DNA from: Neobacillus pocheonensis
GTDB lineage: Bacteria > Bacillota > Bacilli > Bacillales > Cytobacillaceae
Direction: 5' to 3'
Length of the DNA: 64,000 nucleotides
NCBI GenBank assembly: GCA_023702235.1
Contig: JAMQCR010000001.1
Coordinates: 496,001 to 560,000, forward strand
Shown: positions 11,266-21,029 of the stretch, one piece after another
Position numbering within the stretch: position 1 is the first letter of the stretch
How the letters are laid out: every line of letters starts with the position of its first letter
The notes under the pieces: generated by a model
Told to the model about the DNA's origin: nothing
Databases searched by the model: none
Seen by the model: only the letters and a program-made list of their open reading frames with translations
Program-made: the position numbers and the translations under genes

Positions 11266-11300
11266 AAATAAACGCTCGGCATTAGCCTCGAGCGTTTATT
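11266..11300. terminator. Bidirectional terminator between ysxC and a convergent gene
   Basis: AAACGCTCG (11270-11278) pairs with CGAGCGTTT (11289-11297), with A-rich and T-rich flanks serving both strands. Confidence 0.85.
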
Positions 11301-11784
11301 TTTTCTTTTTTAACAAAAGATAAATACCAATAATAATGATGAGAGCAGGCCAAAATTTCAATACCTGGGACATGCCATTTTGAAGAAATCCAAGATATCC
11401 AGCAATTTTATCATAAAATAAAAGCAATAATGCCCAAACTAAAAAAAGGAAGGCTTGAAATAAGCCAGTTCCGGTTTTTTGGAAACGAAGGAAAAAGCCA
11501 AGTGAAAGAATTAATATAAATGGTCCAATCGTATTGTCTGGCCAAAATTTCAAACGACCTGCAATATGAAAATGAAGACCAAATCCAAGTAAAATGACAC
11601 CTGGAAGGATTGCATCATAATCCTTTGCCAGATAGCCTTGCGCTAAGAAGGCAATCCCTACAATGATAATTAAGGTCGGCCAAGTATAAAAATTTTGAAA
11701 CAAGGTAATGCCTGATTGTTGTAAAAAAAAGTAGGCTCCAAAGCCGATTAGAATAATTCCAGGGAAAATCCGCTGATTTTTCAT
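11296..11784 (-). CDS. Multi-pass membrane protein, LiaF/DUF5668-like
   Basis: 162 residues with about six short hydrophobic segments and repeated PxIIIxGIxxL-type units (FPGIILIGFGAYF, WPTLIIIVGIAFL, FWPALIIIIGIYLLL), ending in KKKK. This repeat style is that of the small LiaI/LiaF-like transmembrane domain (DUF5668). It sits between ysxC and hemA, where B. subtilis has the uncharacterised membrane gene ysxD, but I cannot confirm orthology. A GGAAGTGG site precedes the ATG. Function unknown. Confidence 0.75.
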   Translation of the reverse strand: MKNQRIFPGIILIGFGAYFFLQQSGITLFQNFYTWPTLIIIVGIAFLAQGYLAKDYDAILPGVILLGFGLHFHIAGRLKFWPDNTIGPFILILSLGFFLRFQKTGTGLFQAFLFLVWALLLLFYDKIAGYLGFLQNGMSQVLKFWPALIIIIGIYLLLKKKK

Positions 11785-11859
11785 TTAAAACACCACTTCC
11801 AGTAAGGTTCACTTGAATCTATTCTGTTTTTTTGATACTGTACATAAGGAAGTATTTAT

Positions 11860-11874
11860 TTATAATGATTATAA
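11860..11874. promoter_or_regulatory. Perfect PerR box upstream of hemA
   Basis: TTATAATGATTATAA matches the 7-1-7 Per box consensus TTATAATnATTATAA at every position. In B. subtilis hemAXCDBL is repressed by the peroxide sensor PerR. Fur and Zur boxes are related but differ at defined positions, so PerR is the best call. It lies about 80 bases before the -10 at 11955 and could act on a second, upstream promoter whose TATAAT it contains (11861-11866). Confidence 0.8.
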
Positions 11875-11951
11875 AAGACATTTTTCTTTTTTTATATTAT
11901 CACATTGTTTCTTTTATGTTCACATTTTTCGAGGAAAATCGATTTTTTCCG

Positions 11952-11960
11952 TGCTATAAT
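11952..11960 (+). promoter_or_regulatory. Extended -10 promoter of hemA
   Basis: TGCTATAAT (TGn plus a perfect TATAAT), 46 bases before the hemA start. No good -35 lies at normal spacing. Confidence 0.55.
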
Positions 11961-12005
11961 CATACTAGTTCATTTTGTAATTACTACATGGGGGTGTCCT
12001 TACCA

Positions 12006-13349
12006 ATGCATATATTAGTGATCGGTCTAAACTATAAAACTGCCCCTGTTGAAATCCGTGAGCGGTTGACCTTTAATGAATCCGATCTTATGGATGCCAT
12101 AAAAAAGCTAAATACAAAAAAAAGCATCCTTGAAAATATTATCTTATCTACTTGTAATCGAACGGAAATTTATGCGGTCGTAGACCAGTTGCATACAGGC
12201 CGTTACTATATAAAAGAATTTCTGTCAGAATGGTTCGGACTTGAACAAGCGGAATTTGCTCCTTATTTATTTGTTTACGAAGAAGATGGCGCAGTCGATC
12301 ACCTATTCAATGTGACCTGCGGACTCCATTCGATGGTATTAGGTGAAACACAAATTTTGGGTCAGGTTCGTGCGAGCTTTATCTTAGCTCAAGAAGAAGG
12401 TACCACCGGGACAATATTTAATCACTTGTTTAAGCAGGCCATTACTCTTGCAAAACAAGGCCATTCCGAAACCGATATTGGTGCAAATGCTGTTTCTGTC
12501 AGCTATGCAGCCGTGGAATTAGCAAAGAAAATTTTTGGCTCTCTTGTGGGGAAACATATATTAATCTTTGGAGCGGGAAAAATGGGAGAGTTAGCAGCCC
12601 AAAACCTGAACGGAAACGGTGTAAAGAAAGTGACGGTTATTAATCGGACCTATGATAAAGCGAAAGAACTTGCAATCCGTTTTGGCGGTGAAGCCAAAAC
12701 AGTGGATGAACTGCAAAAATCTTTAATCGATGCCGATATCCTTATTAGCTCAACGGGTGCGAAGGATTTTGTCATTTCAAAAGAGATGATGGCCAAGGTC
12801 GAAAAAATGCGGAAGGGCAAGCCATTATTTATGGTTGATATTGCCGTACCACGTGACTTAGACCCGAAAATTGCCGAGCTAGAAAACGTATTTTTATACG
12901 ATATCGATGATTTAGAGGGGATTGTTGAAGCCAACCTGCAAGAGCGGAAGAAGGCAGCTGAAAAGATCATGCTCATGATTGAAAAGGAAATTGTCGATTT
13001 CAAGCAGTGGCTTGGAATGCTTGGTGTTATCCCTGTAATCTCAGCACTTAGGGAAAAAGCCTCAGCGATTCAGACAGAGACTATGGAAAGCCTTGAACGG
13101 AAGCTTTCTCATTTATCTGACCGTGATCTTAAAGTATTAAACAAGCATACAAAGAGCATCATCAATCAGCTCTTAAAGGACCCTATTTTACAAGCTAAAG
13201 AATTGGCTGCTAGGCCTTATGCCGATCAGGCACTGGATTTATTTATGAAAATATTTAATATTGAAGAACTTGCCCAAGAACAACATGTGAAAGCAGCCGA
13301 AACCGATAAAATCATGGTTCATGTACAGCAGGCTTCCTTTCAACCATAA
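12006..13349 (+). CDS. hemA: Glutamyl-tRNA reductase
   Basis: 447 residues. The ATG at 12006 gives [14 protein letters not shown], the conserved N-terminus; earlier in-frame starts are not used by the family. GGGGGTG precedes it. The catalytic cysteine is Cys50 in STCNRTE. The NADPH-binding segment [13 protein letters not shown] lies near 187-200, and the C-terminal dimerisation helices carry [13 protein letters not shown]. It reduces Glu-tRNA to glutamate semialdehyde, the first committed step of heme synthesis. First gene of hemAXCDBL, 12 bases before hemX, behind a Per box. Confidence 0.98.
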   Translation: MHILVIGLNYKTAPVEIRERLTFNESDLMDAIKKLNTKKSILENIILSTCNRTEIYAVVDQLHTGRYYIKEFLSEWFGLEQAEFAPYLFVYEEDGAVDHLFNVTCGLHSMVLGETQILGQVRASFILAQEEGTTGTIFNHLFKQAITLAKQGHSETDIGANAVSVSYAAVELAKKIFGSLVGKHILIFGAGKMGELAAQNLNGNGVKKVTVINRTYDKAKELAIRFGGEAKTVDELQKSLIDADILISSTGAKDFVISKEMMAKVEKMRKGKPLFMVDIAVPRDLDPKIAELENVFLYDIDDLEGIVEANLQERKKAAEKIMLMIEKEIVDFKQWLGMLGVIPVISALREKASAIQTETMESLERKLSHLSDRDLKVLNKHTKSIINQLLKDPILQAKELAARPYADQALDLFMKIFNIEELAQEQHVKAAETDKIMVHVQQASFQP

Positions 13350-13361
13350 GGAGTTGTGTCT

Positions 13362-14195
13362 ATGTTCAGCATTCATATGACACGGCTGCATGAACTAACT
13401 GTTGTTCTATATGCCTTCAGCGTGTTGTTATATTTTTATGATTTTCTCAACCATAACCGGAAGGCAAACCGTATCGCCTTCTGGTTACTTGCGTTTGTAT
13501 GGGTGTTACAAACGGTATCTTTATTTTATTATATGGTTAAAACAGGAAGGTTCCCTGTTTTGACAATTTTTGAGGGTTTTTATTTTTATGCATGGGTACT
13601 GGTCACTTTATCACTAGGGATTAATCGATTGCTTAGAGTAGACTTTATCGTCTTTTTTACGAATATACTCGGATTTATTGTCATGGTCATTCATACCTTT
13701 GTCCCACAACAATATGGTTCCCATGTTGTGGGCAAACAGCTTGTGTCTGAATTACTACTAATCCATATTACAATGGCCATTCTCTCCTATGGAGCTTTTT
13801 CTCTTTCCTTTGTCTTTTCACTGCTATATCTTCTCCAATACGACTTATTGAAAAGAAAGAAATGGGGAACAAGACTATTAAGGCTTGCTGATTTAAATAC
13901 ACTCGAACGATCATCATACATATTGGCAGTTATAGGTGTTCCCATGCTGATCCTTAGCCTAATATTAGGCTTACAGTGGGCATTTCTCAAAGTCCCCGGG
14001 ATGCCCTGGTACGATATGAAAATTATTGGCTCTTTTTTATTACTAACCGCATATAGCATTTACCTGTATTTGCATATTGTCAAAGGGTTAGCCGGGAAAT
14101 CATTAGCTTTATGGAATGTAGCTTCTTTTTTAATCGTGTTAATTAACTTTTTCTTATTTGGGAAATTATCTTCTTTTCATTTTTGGTATGGGTAA
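13362..14195 (+). CDS. hemX: HemX, membrane protein of the heme operon
   Basis: The ATG at 13362 lies 8 bases after AAGGAG, whereas the GTG at 13356 is too close to it. The 277-residue product has about eight transmembrane segments and belongs to the CcsA/HemX cytochrome-assembly-like family. In B. subtilis HemX lowers the amount of glutamyl-tRNA reductase and is not itself a heme-synthesis enzyme. A WAF...PGMPWYD segment near residues 208-218 resembles the tryptophan-rich loop of this family. It lies between hemA and hemC in one operon. Confidence 0.93.
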   Translation: MFSIHMTRLHELTVVLYAFSVLLYFYDFLNHNRKANRIAFWLLAFVWVLQTVSLFYYMVKTGRFPVLTIFEGFYFYAWVLVTLSLGINRLLRVDFIVFFTNILGFIVMVIHTFVPQQYGSHVVGKQLVSELLLIHITMAILSYGAFSLSFVFSLLYLLQYDLLKRKKWGTRLLRLADLNTLERSSYILAVIGVPMLILSLILGLQWAFLKVPGMPWYDMKIIGSFLLLTAYSIYLYLHIVKGLAGKSLALWNVASFLIVLINFFLFGKLSSFHFWYG

Positions 14196-14211
14196 AACCT
14201 AGGAGGCAGTC

Positions 14212-15145
14212 ATGAGGAAAATTATTGTTGGTTCTAGACGGAGTAAATTGGCTTTAACACAATCAAACTGGGTGATTGAACAGCTTAAAAAGCTTGATGC
14301 TCGTTTCGAGTTCGAGGTCAAAGAAATCGTGACAAAAGGCGACAAAATTCAAGATGTAACCCTTTCAAAAGTGGGTGGAAAAGGGTTATTTGTAAAAGAA
14401 ATCGAACAGGCGATGCAAAATAAAGAAATCGATATGGCTGTTCATAGTATGAAAGACATGCCTGCGGTATTACCCGAGGGCCTAACAATCGGTTGTATTC
14501 CTTTCCGTGAAGACCACCGTGATGCGCTTATCTCCAAGGCATATTAAGTTAAAGGATTTAAAGAAGGGTGCTATTATTGGAACGAGCAGCCTGCGCCGCA
14601 GCGCTCAGCTTTTGGTACAACGTCCGGATTTGGAGATCAAGTGGATCCGTGGCAATGTTGATACTAGATTAGCTAAACTAGAAGAAGAAGAATACGATGC
14701 CATCATTTTAGCTGCAGCAGGACTTTCACGACTAGGCTGGGCGCGTGAAGTAGTTACTGAATTTTTGGATGCGGATATTTGTATTCCAGCAGTTGGACAA
14801 GGTGCATTATCCATCGAATGCCGCGAGGATGATAAAGAACTACTAGCGCTTTTTAAAAAATTCACCTGCAAGAAAACAGAAAAAGCCGTACGAGCAGAGC
14901 GTGCCTTCTTGCAAAAAATGGAGGGTGGCTGCCAGGTACCAATTGCAGGATTCGCCCGCATTAATGATAACGATGAAGTTGTTCTAACTGTTTTAGTCGC
15001 TTCCCCGGAAGGACAAGAGATTTACAAAGAGGAATTAAGAGGGCAAAATCCGGAAGAGCTTGGCCTTCGGGCGGCTGACCTCTTAATTCAAAAAGGAGCC
15101 AAAGACCTGATTGAAAAGGTTAAACGGGAGCTTGAAGGTCTATGA
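14212..15145 (+). CDS. hemC: Porphobilinogen deaminase (frameshifted)
   Basis: The ATG follows AGGAGG. The first part reads [17 protein letters not shown] and continues to ALISK, then the frame changes at about 14539 (AAGGC). Adding two bases there restores a family-like reading into [10 protein letters not shown] and [10 protein letters not shown]. The cofactor cysteine that holds dipyrromethane is in the GGCQVP motif (about residue 241). It joins four porphobilinogens into hydroxymethylbilane. The summed length (about 311) fits the family. As an essential step inside an otherwise intact operon, the break is probably a sequencing error. It overlaps hemD by four bases (ATGA). Confidence 0.93.
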
Positions 15146-15927
15146 TTAAATCTTCACCCTTGCTTGGGAGAAAAGTTCTTGTTCCAAGGGGAGAAAATCA
15201 AGCGAGGTCTTTTTCACAGCTAATTGAAAAGTATGGAGGGATTCCGATTGAAATCCCTCTTATTGCCTTTCGTCCGATTGAAAGAAACCCACGCCTTCTT
15301 ACCATCCTGAAGACACTTGATACATATGACTGGATTATTTTCACAAGTAATGTAACCGTAGAGACCTTCTTTTCGTTTTTCAGTCTCGCTGAAACGGGGA
15401 ACTATTTTCCGAAAATTGCTGTGATTGGAAAAAAAACTGAAGAAGGACTGTTAGAAAAAGGAATGCAGCCTGAGTTTGTGCCATCAACATATGTGGCTGA
15501 AGCCTTTGTGGAGGAATTTCTGCCGTCTATCCATGAAAGTTCGAGGGTATTGATTCCAAAGGGGAATTTGGCCAGAGAATATATTGCTGCTTCTTTAACC
15601 GATTTTGGTGCAAATGTTGATGAGGTAGTCATTTATGAAACGTATATGCCTGAAGAAAGCCGGAAAAAATTAGCTGAGATGCTAGTCCTTAATCAGTTGA
15701 ACATCTTGCTGTTTACAAGTCCGTCTACGGTTGATCACTTTATGGATGTGGTGAAGCAGAAAGAACTTATGCACTATCTAAATGAATGTATATTTGGGTG
15801 TATTGGACCATCTACAGAGAAAAAATTACAGGCATATGGATTACCCGTTCACGCTTCACCTAAAGAATATACAGTAAAAGAAATGATTAACAGTACGATT
15901 GCTTACTTAGAATTGGAGGAATCATAA
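15142..15927 (+). CDS. hemD: Uroporphyrinogen-III synthase
   Basis: 261 residues with the loose two-lobe pattern of Hem[17 protein letters not shown] at the start, [13 protein letters not shown] near 70, [10 protein letters not shown] near 95, and [13 protein letters not shown] near 190. It cyclises hydroxymethylbilane with inversion of ring D, the branch point to heme and siroheme. The start overlaps the hemC stop, and the stop codon abuts the hemB ATG, so the three genes are tightly coupled. HemD proteins diverge strongly, and the call leans partly on position. Confidence 0.93.
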   Translation: MIKSSPLLGRKVLVPRGENQARSFSQLIEKYGGIPIEIPLIAFRPIERNPRLLTILKTLDTYDWIIFTSNVTVETFFSFFSLAETGNYFPKIAVIGKKTEEGLLEKGMQPEFVPSTYVAEAFVEEFLPSIHESSRVLIPKGNLAREYIAASLTDFGANVDEVVIYETYMPEESRKKLAEMLVLNQLNILLFTSPSTVDHFMDVVKQKELMHYLNECIFGCIGPSTEKKLQAYGLPVHASPKEYTVKEMINSTIAYLELEES

Positions 15928-16908
15928 ATGGAATTGCAATTTAAACGTCATCGTCGGTTACGTACAAGTGCCAGCATGCGTGCACTTGTCAGAGAAAATC
16001 ACTTGATAGCGGAAGACTTCATTTATCCTCTTTTTATTTATGAGGGTGAAAACATCCGCAATGAAGTCTCATCGATGCCAGGTGTATTCCAAGTATCGAT
16101 GGACCATCTACAAGCAGAAATGGAAGATATCGTAAAACATGGGATTAAGTCTGTTTTATTATTCGGTATCCCTGCAACCAAAGATGAATGTGGACAACAA
16201 GCTTACCATGATCATGGCATTGTACAGGTAGCGACACGTTTTATTAAAGAAAAATTCCCGGAAATTATCGTTGTAGCGGATACATGCTTATGTGAATATA
16301 CAAGCCATGGTCACTGTGGAGTTGTTGAAGGCGAGAAAATCTTAAATGATCAATCACTTGAATTGCTCGTGAAAACGGCGGTGGCCCAAGCAAAAGCAGG
16401 GGCAGATATTATTGCTCCATCAAACATGATGGATGGCTTTGTTGCTGCCATTCGTGTTGGTTTAGATGAAGCGGGTTTTGAGGAAGTACCAATCATGTCT
16501 TATGCGGTTAAATATTCTTCCGCATTCTACGGTCCTTTCCGTGAAGCAGCGGAAGGCGCACCACAGTTTGGCGATCGAAAGACCTATCAAATGGACCCAG
16601 CTAACCGTATGGAAGCATTTCGGGAAGCCGAATCCGATGTTGCCGAAGGGGCAGACTTTTTAATTATTAAGCCTGGAATGCCATACCTTGATATTGTTCG
16701 TGATATTAAAAATACCTTTAATTTACCAGTCGTTGTATATAACGTCAGCGGTGAATATTCCATGATAAAAGCAGCAGCTGCAAACGGCTGGATTGATGAG
16801 AAAAACACCGTGCTGGAAATGTTAATCGGAATGAAACGCGCAGGTGCTGATCTTATTATTACGTATGCAGCAAAAGATGCCATTCGCTGGTTAAAAGAAG
16901 AAGTTTAA
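15928..16908 (+). CDS. hemB: Delta-aminolevulinic acid dehydratase (porphobilinogen synthase)
   Basis: 326 residues. Near 119-132 is the cysteine-rich metal site ([14 protein letters not shown]), which marks a zinc-dependent enzyme. The two active-site lysines lie in [13 protein letters not shown] (about 195) and [11 protein letters not shown] (about 250). It condenses two ALA into porphobilinogen. The ATG directly follows the hemD stop and uses a GGAGG inside hemD. In B. subtilis order it precedes hemL. Confidence 0.98.
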   Translation: MELQFKRHRRLRTSASMRALVRENHLIAEDFIYPLFIYEGENIRNEVSSMPGVFQVSMDHLQAEMEDIVKHGIKSVLLFGIPATKDECGQQAYHDHGIVQVATRFIKEKFPEIIVVADTCLCEYTSHGHCGVVEGEKILNDQSLELLVKTAVAQAKAGADIIAPSNMMDGFVAAIRVGLDEAGFEEVPIMSYAVKYSSAFYGPFREAAEGAPQFGDRKTYQMDPANRMEAFREAESDVAEGADFLIIKPGMPYLDIVRDIKNTFNLPVVVYNVSGEYSMIKAAAANGWIDEKNTVLEMLIGMKRAGADLIITYAAKDAIRWLKEEV

Positions 16909-16932
16909 TCATTATTGAAAAGAGGGAAAAGG

Positions 16933-18219
16933 ATGCGTTCGTATACAAAATCGATTGAAGCATTTAAAGAAGCCCAAACCCTAATGCCCGGCGGTGTAAA
17001 TAGTCCCGTTCGTGCCTTTAAATCAGTAAAGATGGACCCGATTTTTATGGAAAGAGGAAAGGGTTCAAAAATCTATGATATTGATGGAAATGAATACATT
17101 GATTATGTATTATCATGGGGACCACTAATCCTCGGACATACAAATGATCAAGTGGTTGAAGCGATTAAAAAAGTAGCAGAAATGGGTACAAGCTACGGTG
17201 CTCCGACATTGATGGAAAATGAATTAGCAAAGCTTGTCATTGAACGTGTGCCGTCAATTGAAATCGTAAGGATGGTTTCTTCAGGTACGGAAGCGACTAT
17301 GAGTGCCCTTCGTTTAGCTAGAGGGTACACAGGACGCAGCTTAATTATGAAATTTGAAGGCTGCTACCATGGCCATGGTGATTCATTATTAATTAAAGCT
17401 GGCTCGGGTGTAGCCACACTTGGTTTACCGGACAGCCCTGGAGTACCTGAAGGGGTTGCAAAAAATACCATCACTGTGCCGTACAATGACCTTGAAGGTG
17501 TGAAGTATGCATTCGAGCAATTTGGTGAAGATATTGCTTGTATCATTGTTGAACCAGTTGCTGGTAATATGGGAGTGGTCCCACCGCTGCCAGGATTTTT
17601 AGAAGGCCTTCGTGAGATAACCACAAAATATGGTGCATTGCTTATTTTTGATGAAGTCATGACAGGCTTCCGGGTTGGCTATCATTGTGCTCAAGGCTAT
17701 TTCAATGTGACTCCGGACCTAACCTGTCTTGGCAAAGTAATTGGTGGAGGGCTTCCTGTTGGCGCCTATGGCGGAAAAGCGGAAATTATGGAAAGAATCG
17801 CTCCAAGTGGTCCGATTTATCAAGCGGGTACTCTTTCTGGAAATCCACTTGCGATGACTGCAGGATATGAAACATTAAAGCAATTAACGCCCGAATATTA
17901 CAGCGCTTTTATCCATAAAGGGGATCTGCTGGAAAAAGGCTTAAAAGCAGCTGCAGCTAAATATGGCATTCCCATCACCGTCAACCGTGCCGGTTCGATG
18001 ATTGGGTTCTTCTTTACAAATGAGAATGTGGTTAATTATGAAACAGCGAAAACGTCAAATCTTGACTATTTTGCTTCCTATTATCGGGAAATGGCAGAGC
18101 AGGGAGTGTTTTTACCTCCTTCGCAATTTGAAGGTCTTTTCCTTTCTACGGTCCATTCTGATGAAGATATTGAGAAAACGATTCAAGCAGCCGAAAATGC
18201 CTTCTCTAAATTAAAATAA
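16933..18219 (+). CDS. hemL: Glutamate-1-semialdehyde 2,1-aminomutase
   Basis: The ATG at 16933 gives [15 protein letters not shown], as in other HemL; an upstream in-frame TTG is disfavoured. 428 residues. It is a class III aminotransferase: [16 protein letters not shown] binds the cofactor phosphate, DEVMTGFR holds the ring-binding aspartate, and the PLP lysine is in CLGKVIGGG (about 266). It converts glutamate semialdehyde to ALA, linking the HemA product to HemB. Last gene of the operon, followed by a strong terminator. Confidence 0.98.
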   Translation: MRSYTKSIEAFKEAQTLMPGGVNSPVRAFKSVKMDPIFMERGKGSKIYDIDGNEYIDYVLSWGPLILGHTNDQVVEAIKKVAEMGTSYGAPTLMENELAKLVIERVPSIEIVRMVSSGTEATMSALRLARGYTGRSLIMKFEGCYHGHGDSLLIKAGSGVATLGLPDSPGVPEGVAKNTITVPYNDLEGVKYAFEQFGEDIACIIVEPVAGNMGVVPPLPGFLEGLREITTKYGALLIFDEVMTGFRVGYHCAQGYFNVTPDLTCLGKVIGGGLPVGAYGGKAEIMERIAPSGPIYQAGTLSGNPLAMTAGYETLKQLTPEYYSAFIHKGDLLEKGLKAAAAKYGIPITVNRAGSMIGFFFTNENVVNYETAKTSNLDYFASYYREMAEQGVFLPPSQFEGLFLSTVHSDEDIEKTIQAAENAFSKLK

Positions 18220-18228
18220 TATACGATT

Positions 18229-18262
18229 GCACACTCAGCGATAAACGATGAGTGTGCTTTTT
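18229..18262 (+). terminator. Terminator of the hem operon
   Basis: GCACACTCA (18229-18237) pairs with TGAGTGTGC (18249-18257), followed by a T run. Confidence 0.9.
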
Positions 18263-18409
18263 ATTTTTATTTTTAAAAATGGAAAAAAGACAAATTTTGG
18301 TTTTTACCTATTTCGAAAGATACTTATTTTTGTCACAGCTGTATGCTATAATAATCCGAACAAATCAAGCATTTGTTGCGGACACTAAGCAAAGGTTGTG
18401 TGGTATGTT

Positions 18410-19567
18410 ATGAAATATAAGAAATTTGGATTTTTCTTTCTAGTAGCTGCACTTGCTATTAATCTGGTTGGCTGCGGTAATCAGTTCTTCCAAAGTGGTA
18501 AGAGTTCAAACAAAGAGACCACAAAAATAAAAGAAATTAAAGCAAGCAAAGAAAATTTGAAAATATTGGAAAATCAAAAGAAACTAGAAATATCTCGAAA
18601 AAATCAAGAATTGCTGCAGAAAAAAATTAGTGACTATTTAGTTGCCAATAACAATAGTGGTAGTGTTTTTGTGGAACACAACAACCAACTTCTTTTTAAT
18701 GAAGGTGTTGGTTATGCCGATGTCGAGAAAAAGGTATTAAACGAGCCCTCCACTACCTACCCAATCGGTTCGATTACGAAAATATTTGTTGCCACAAGTA
18801 TTATGAAATTGCAGGAAGAAAAGAAATTAACAATTCAGGATCCAATTTCGAAGTATATTCCTAATTTTCCAAACGGGGATAAAATTAAGTTATATAACTT
18901 CTTAACCCATACATCCGGGATTCAAAGGCCACTCTGGCATAAGGGGGATACAACACCCTTAAGTTTAGTACACGAAATTGAAAAGCTGCCATTAAAATTC
19001 CAACCTGGAGAAAAATGGGACTATTTAGATGCCAACTATATGGTTCTTGGTTATGTGATAGAAAAAGTTACGGGTGCGCCGCTGCATGATTTTATCCAAA
19101 AAAATATCATTGATAAGGTTCCACTTAAGGAGACAGGATTTATTACGCATGAGCATCCCGTTCCATATACATCGGTTGGCTATTTAACAAAGAATAATAA
19201 AATCCAATCAACCAAGTACCTTAATACCTATGCTCTTTTTGGATGTGGGGATATTTACGCAACCGCATCTGATTTATCACAATTTGATCAAGCGTTAATG
19301 AATGGAAAATTGGTTTCGAAAGAAAGCCTCAATCAAATGCTTACGTCATCTACTAAGTCAACATATGGTTTGGGTCTTTATAACAGAGGGAATTTTGTTT
19401 TCAGTGTAGGTGTTTTAGGCGGTTGGTATACAATGCATGCCTATTATAATGATAATACTTCGATTGTTATTTTGTTGAATAACCGAAGCAAAGGTACACA
19501 TAATATTGAAAATACTACGGCTGATATTTATCAAATGGTAAAAAATACTCTTAATCCTAAATCGTAA
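18410..19567 (+). CDS. Lipoprotein serine hydrolase (class C beta-lactamase / penicillin-binding fold)
   Basis: Starting at the ATG at 18410, residues 1-22 form a lipoprotein signal ending in LVGC (Cys22), so the product is anchored outside the membrane. A lysine-rich coiled linker follows (about 27-75). The hydrolase domain has the active-site SxxK as SITK in YPIGSITKIF, and a DANYMVLGYVIEK segment in the YxN region. The usual third KTG-like motif is unclear; GGWYTMHAYY stands near its place. The family includes D-alanyl-D-alanine peptidases, esterases and beta-lactamases, and the substrate cannot be told. It lies alone between hemL and spoVID, with terminators on both sides and an extended -10 (TGCTATAAT, 18344-18352) upstream. 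B. subtilis has no gene here. The start is uncertain: GTG at 18398 is an alternative. Confidence 0.88.
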   Translation: MKYKKFGFFFLVAALAINLVGCGNQFFQSGKSSNKETTKIKEIKASKENLKILENQKKLEISRKNQELLQKKISDYLVANNNSGSVFVEHNNQLLFNEGVGYADVEKKVLNEPSTTYPIGSITKIFVATSIMKLQEEKKLTIQDPISKYIPNFPNGDKIKLYNFLTHTSGIQRPLWHKGDTTPLSLVHEIEKLPLKFQPGEKWDYLDANYMVLGYVIEKVTGAPLHDFIQKNIIDKVPLKETGFITHEHPVPYTSVGYLTKNNKIQSTKYLNTYALFGCGDIYATASDLSQFDQALMNGKLVSKESLNQMLTSSTKSTYGLGLYNRGNFVFSVGVLGGWYTMHAYYNDNTSIVILLNNRSKGTHNIENTTADIYQMVKNTLNPKS

Positions 19568-19582
19568 AGGATACAAATGATT

Positions 19583-19615
19583 AACACACTCATCAAAATG
19601 ATGGAGTGTGTTTTT
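19583..19615 (+). terminator. Terminator after the serine hydrolase
   Basis: AACACACTC (19583-19591) pairs with GAGTGTGTT (19604-19612), followed by T. The loop itself contains ATC/GAT. Confidence 0.85.
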
Positions 19616-19638
19616 CTTTCCCTAAAAATGCTTTTTAA

Positions 19639-19667
19639 TCATAAATAAATGAGATTCCTCATAGAGT
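19639..19667 (+). promoter_or_regulatory. Candidate sigma-E promoter of spoVID
   Basis: TCATAAA (19639-19645), a 14-base spacer and CATAGAGT (19660-19667), compared with the mother-cell consensus ATATT and CATACANT. spoVID is sigma-E controlled in B. subtilis; the match here is imperfect. Confidence 0.4.
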
Positions 19668-19718
19668 GTAAGTGACATAGTGATTTTTTAGTGATAGGAA
19701 ACGAAAGGAGGAGTCGCT

Positions 19719-20780
19719 TTGTCTCAGGAGAATCAATCGTGCCTACGATTTTCCTTGGAGGAATCTTTGTGGTTTAGAAAAGGACAGGAAGTCGAGGAAC
19801 TTGTCTCGATTTCTCTAGACCCGGATATTACCATCCAGGAAAACGATCAGTACGTAACCATACGTGGTTCGCTGGAATTGACCGGCGAATATAAAAGTTA
19901 CGAAGCTAACCATGCCAGCGAGGAAGAAAATAGTTCTACCCAGAAGTTTGTTGAAAGGGTAGAAGAGCAAGAAGTTGGAGGCTGTCAATTTTCTCATCGT
20001 TTTCCCGTCGATATTACCATTCCAAATAATCGGATTCAAAGTATTTATGATATTGATGTCCTGGTGGAATCGTTTGATTACTCCTTATTGGAGCGCAGTT
20101 GTTTAAAATTGTCTGCAGAACTGACCATTAGCGGGTTATATGGTGCTCAGCAGGAGGAAGAGCAGCCTGAACTAGAGGTGCTCAATCGTTCTGAAGCTGA
20201 AGAGGTATTGAATGAACTTGAAGAAAATCATTTTGAAGATTCCTTCTTATTTGAGGCTGAGGCAAGAAAACAACAAGAAGAGGAAAAGGTTGAGGCCTTT
20301 CCGAAATTCCCAAACTTCTCCTATCAAGCGCAATTTGAGAATGAGTATGAACAAGAACCTGCTTGGGACTACCAGGAAGCAAGAAGTGAAGGAAAACAGC
20401 CAATTGAGATTGTCAGCGAGCAGGAAGTGGTCGTAGAGGAAGTACCTAGCGATCATGTGCATTTCGAAGAAAGTGTAACTGTTGTGGAAGAAAGCTCCTC
20501 CTCGTCTGAAGCAGTGGCTCCAAAGCATGAAAAGAAGAAGAAAACAGCTGCGAAAAAGAAGAGTATGACGCTGACAGAGTTTTTTGCCCGTAAGGAAGAA
20601 AATTCAGAACAGGCTAAATTAAAGGTATGTATCGTCCAAAAAGGAGACACCATTGACAGTCTAGCAGAACGCTATGATGTAACCATTCAAAATCTGCTCC
20701 GCGTGAATCAGCTGGAAATCAATCAAGATGTTTATGAAGGTCAAGTATTATATATTCCGATTGTATTCGCTAAAAAATAA
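19719..20780 (+). CDS. spoVID: Spore coat morphogenetic protein SpoVID
   Basis: The TTG start lies 5 bases after AAAGGAGGAG. 353 residues: a conserved N-terminal domain (LRFSLEESLWFRKGQEV...) used for coat assembly, a long acidic Glu/Gln-rich middle (about 145-270), a basic KKKKTAAKKKSMTL patch, and a C-terminal LysM domain (about 305-350, CIVQKGDTIDSLAERYDV). The known protein makes the coat encircle the forespore and binds SafA, whose gene is at 51541 in this window. It is shorter than the B. subtilis protein (575), the difference lying in the variable middle. A Lys-Glu-rich middle of this sort is normal for the family. Confidence 0.93.
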   Translation: MSQENQSCLRFSLEESLWFRKGQEVEELVSISLDPDITIQENDQYVTIRGSLELTGEYKSYEANHASEEENSSTQKFVERVEEQEVGGCQFSHRFPVDITIPNNRIQSIYDIDVLVESFDYSLLERSCLKLSAELTISGLYGAQQEEEQPELEVLNRSEAEEVLNELEENHFEDSFLFEAEARKQQEEEKVEAFPKFPNFSYQAQFENEYEQEPAWDYQEARSEGKQPIEIVSEQEVVVEEVPSDHVHFEESVTVVEESSSSSEAVAPKHEKKKKTAAKKKSMTLTEFFARKEENSEQAKLKVCIVQKGDTIDSLAERYDVTIQNLLRVNQLEINQDVYEGQVLYIPIVFAKK

Positions 20781-20798
20781 CAGATTTTAAAAATAAGA

Positions 20799-20822
20799 TG
20801 AGCGGGTTTTCATACCTGCTCA
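20799..20822 (+). terminator. Weak terminator after spoVID
   Basis: TGAGCGGG (20799-20806) pairs with CCTGCTCA (20815-20822) with a G-U pair; the T tract behind it is interrupted (CCTTTCTTTC). Confidence 0.5.
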
Positions 20823-20850
20823 CCTTTCTTTCATTCTTCAACTTAGGTAA

Positions 20851-21004
20851 CTGTATAGCTCCAGCTCCCAGCGACTAGTGTACTTCGCTCTTCTCCCTAC
20901 GATAAGTCAACATCGAATTGCAAAAAACGCAATTCGTGTTTCCTTTATCTCAGTCGAAGCACTCCAGTCCATACGTCGCTTAACGGTCGCTTCCGCTTTT
21001 CCTT
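20851..21004. repeat. Dispersed palindromic intergenic repeat, copy 2
   Basis: It begins CTGTATAGCTCCAGCTCCC and ends GGTCGCTTCCGCTTTTCC, with an inner GAATTGC/GCAATTC hairpin (loop AAAAAAC). It has the same overall style and end motifs as the copy at 8151-8270, but the sequence is diverged. It occupies most of the gap before ysxE. Confidence 0.6.
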
Positions 21005-21029
21005 TTCTGAAAGAGAGTTGAGTTTTATT

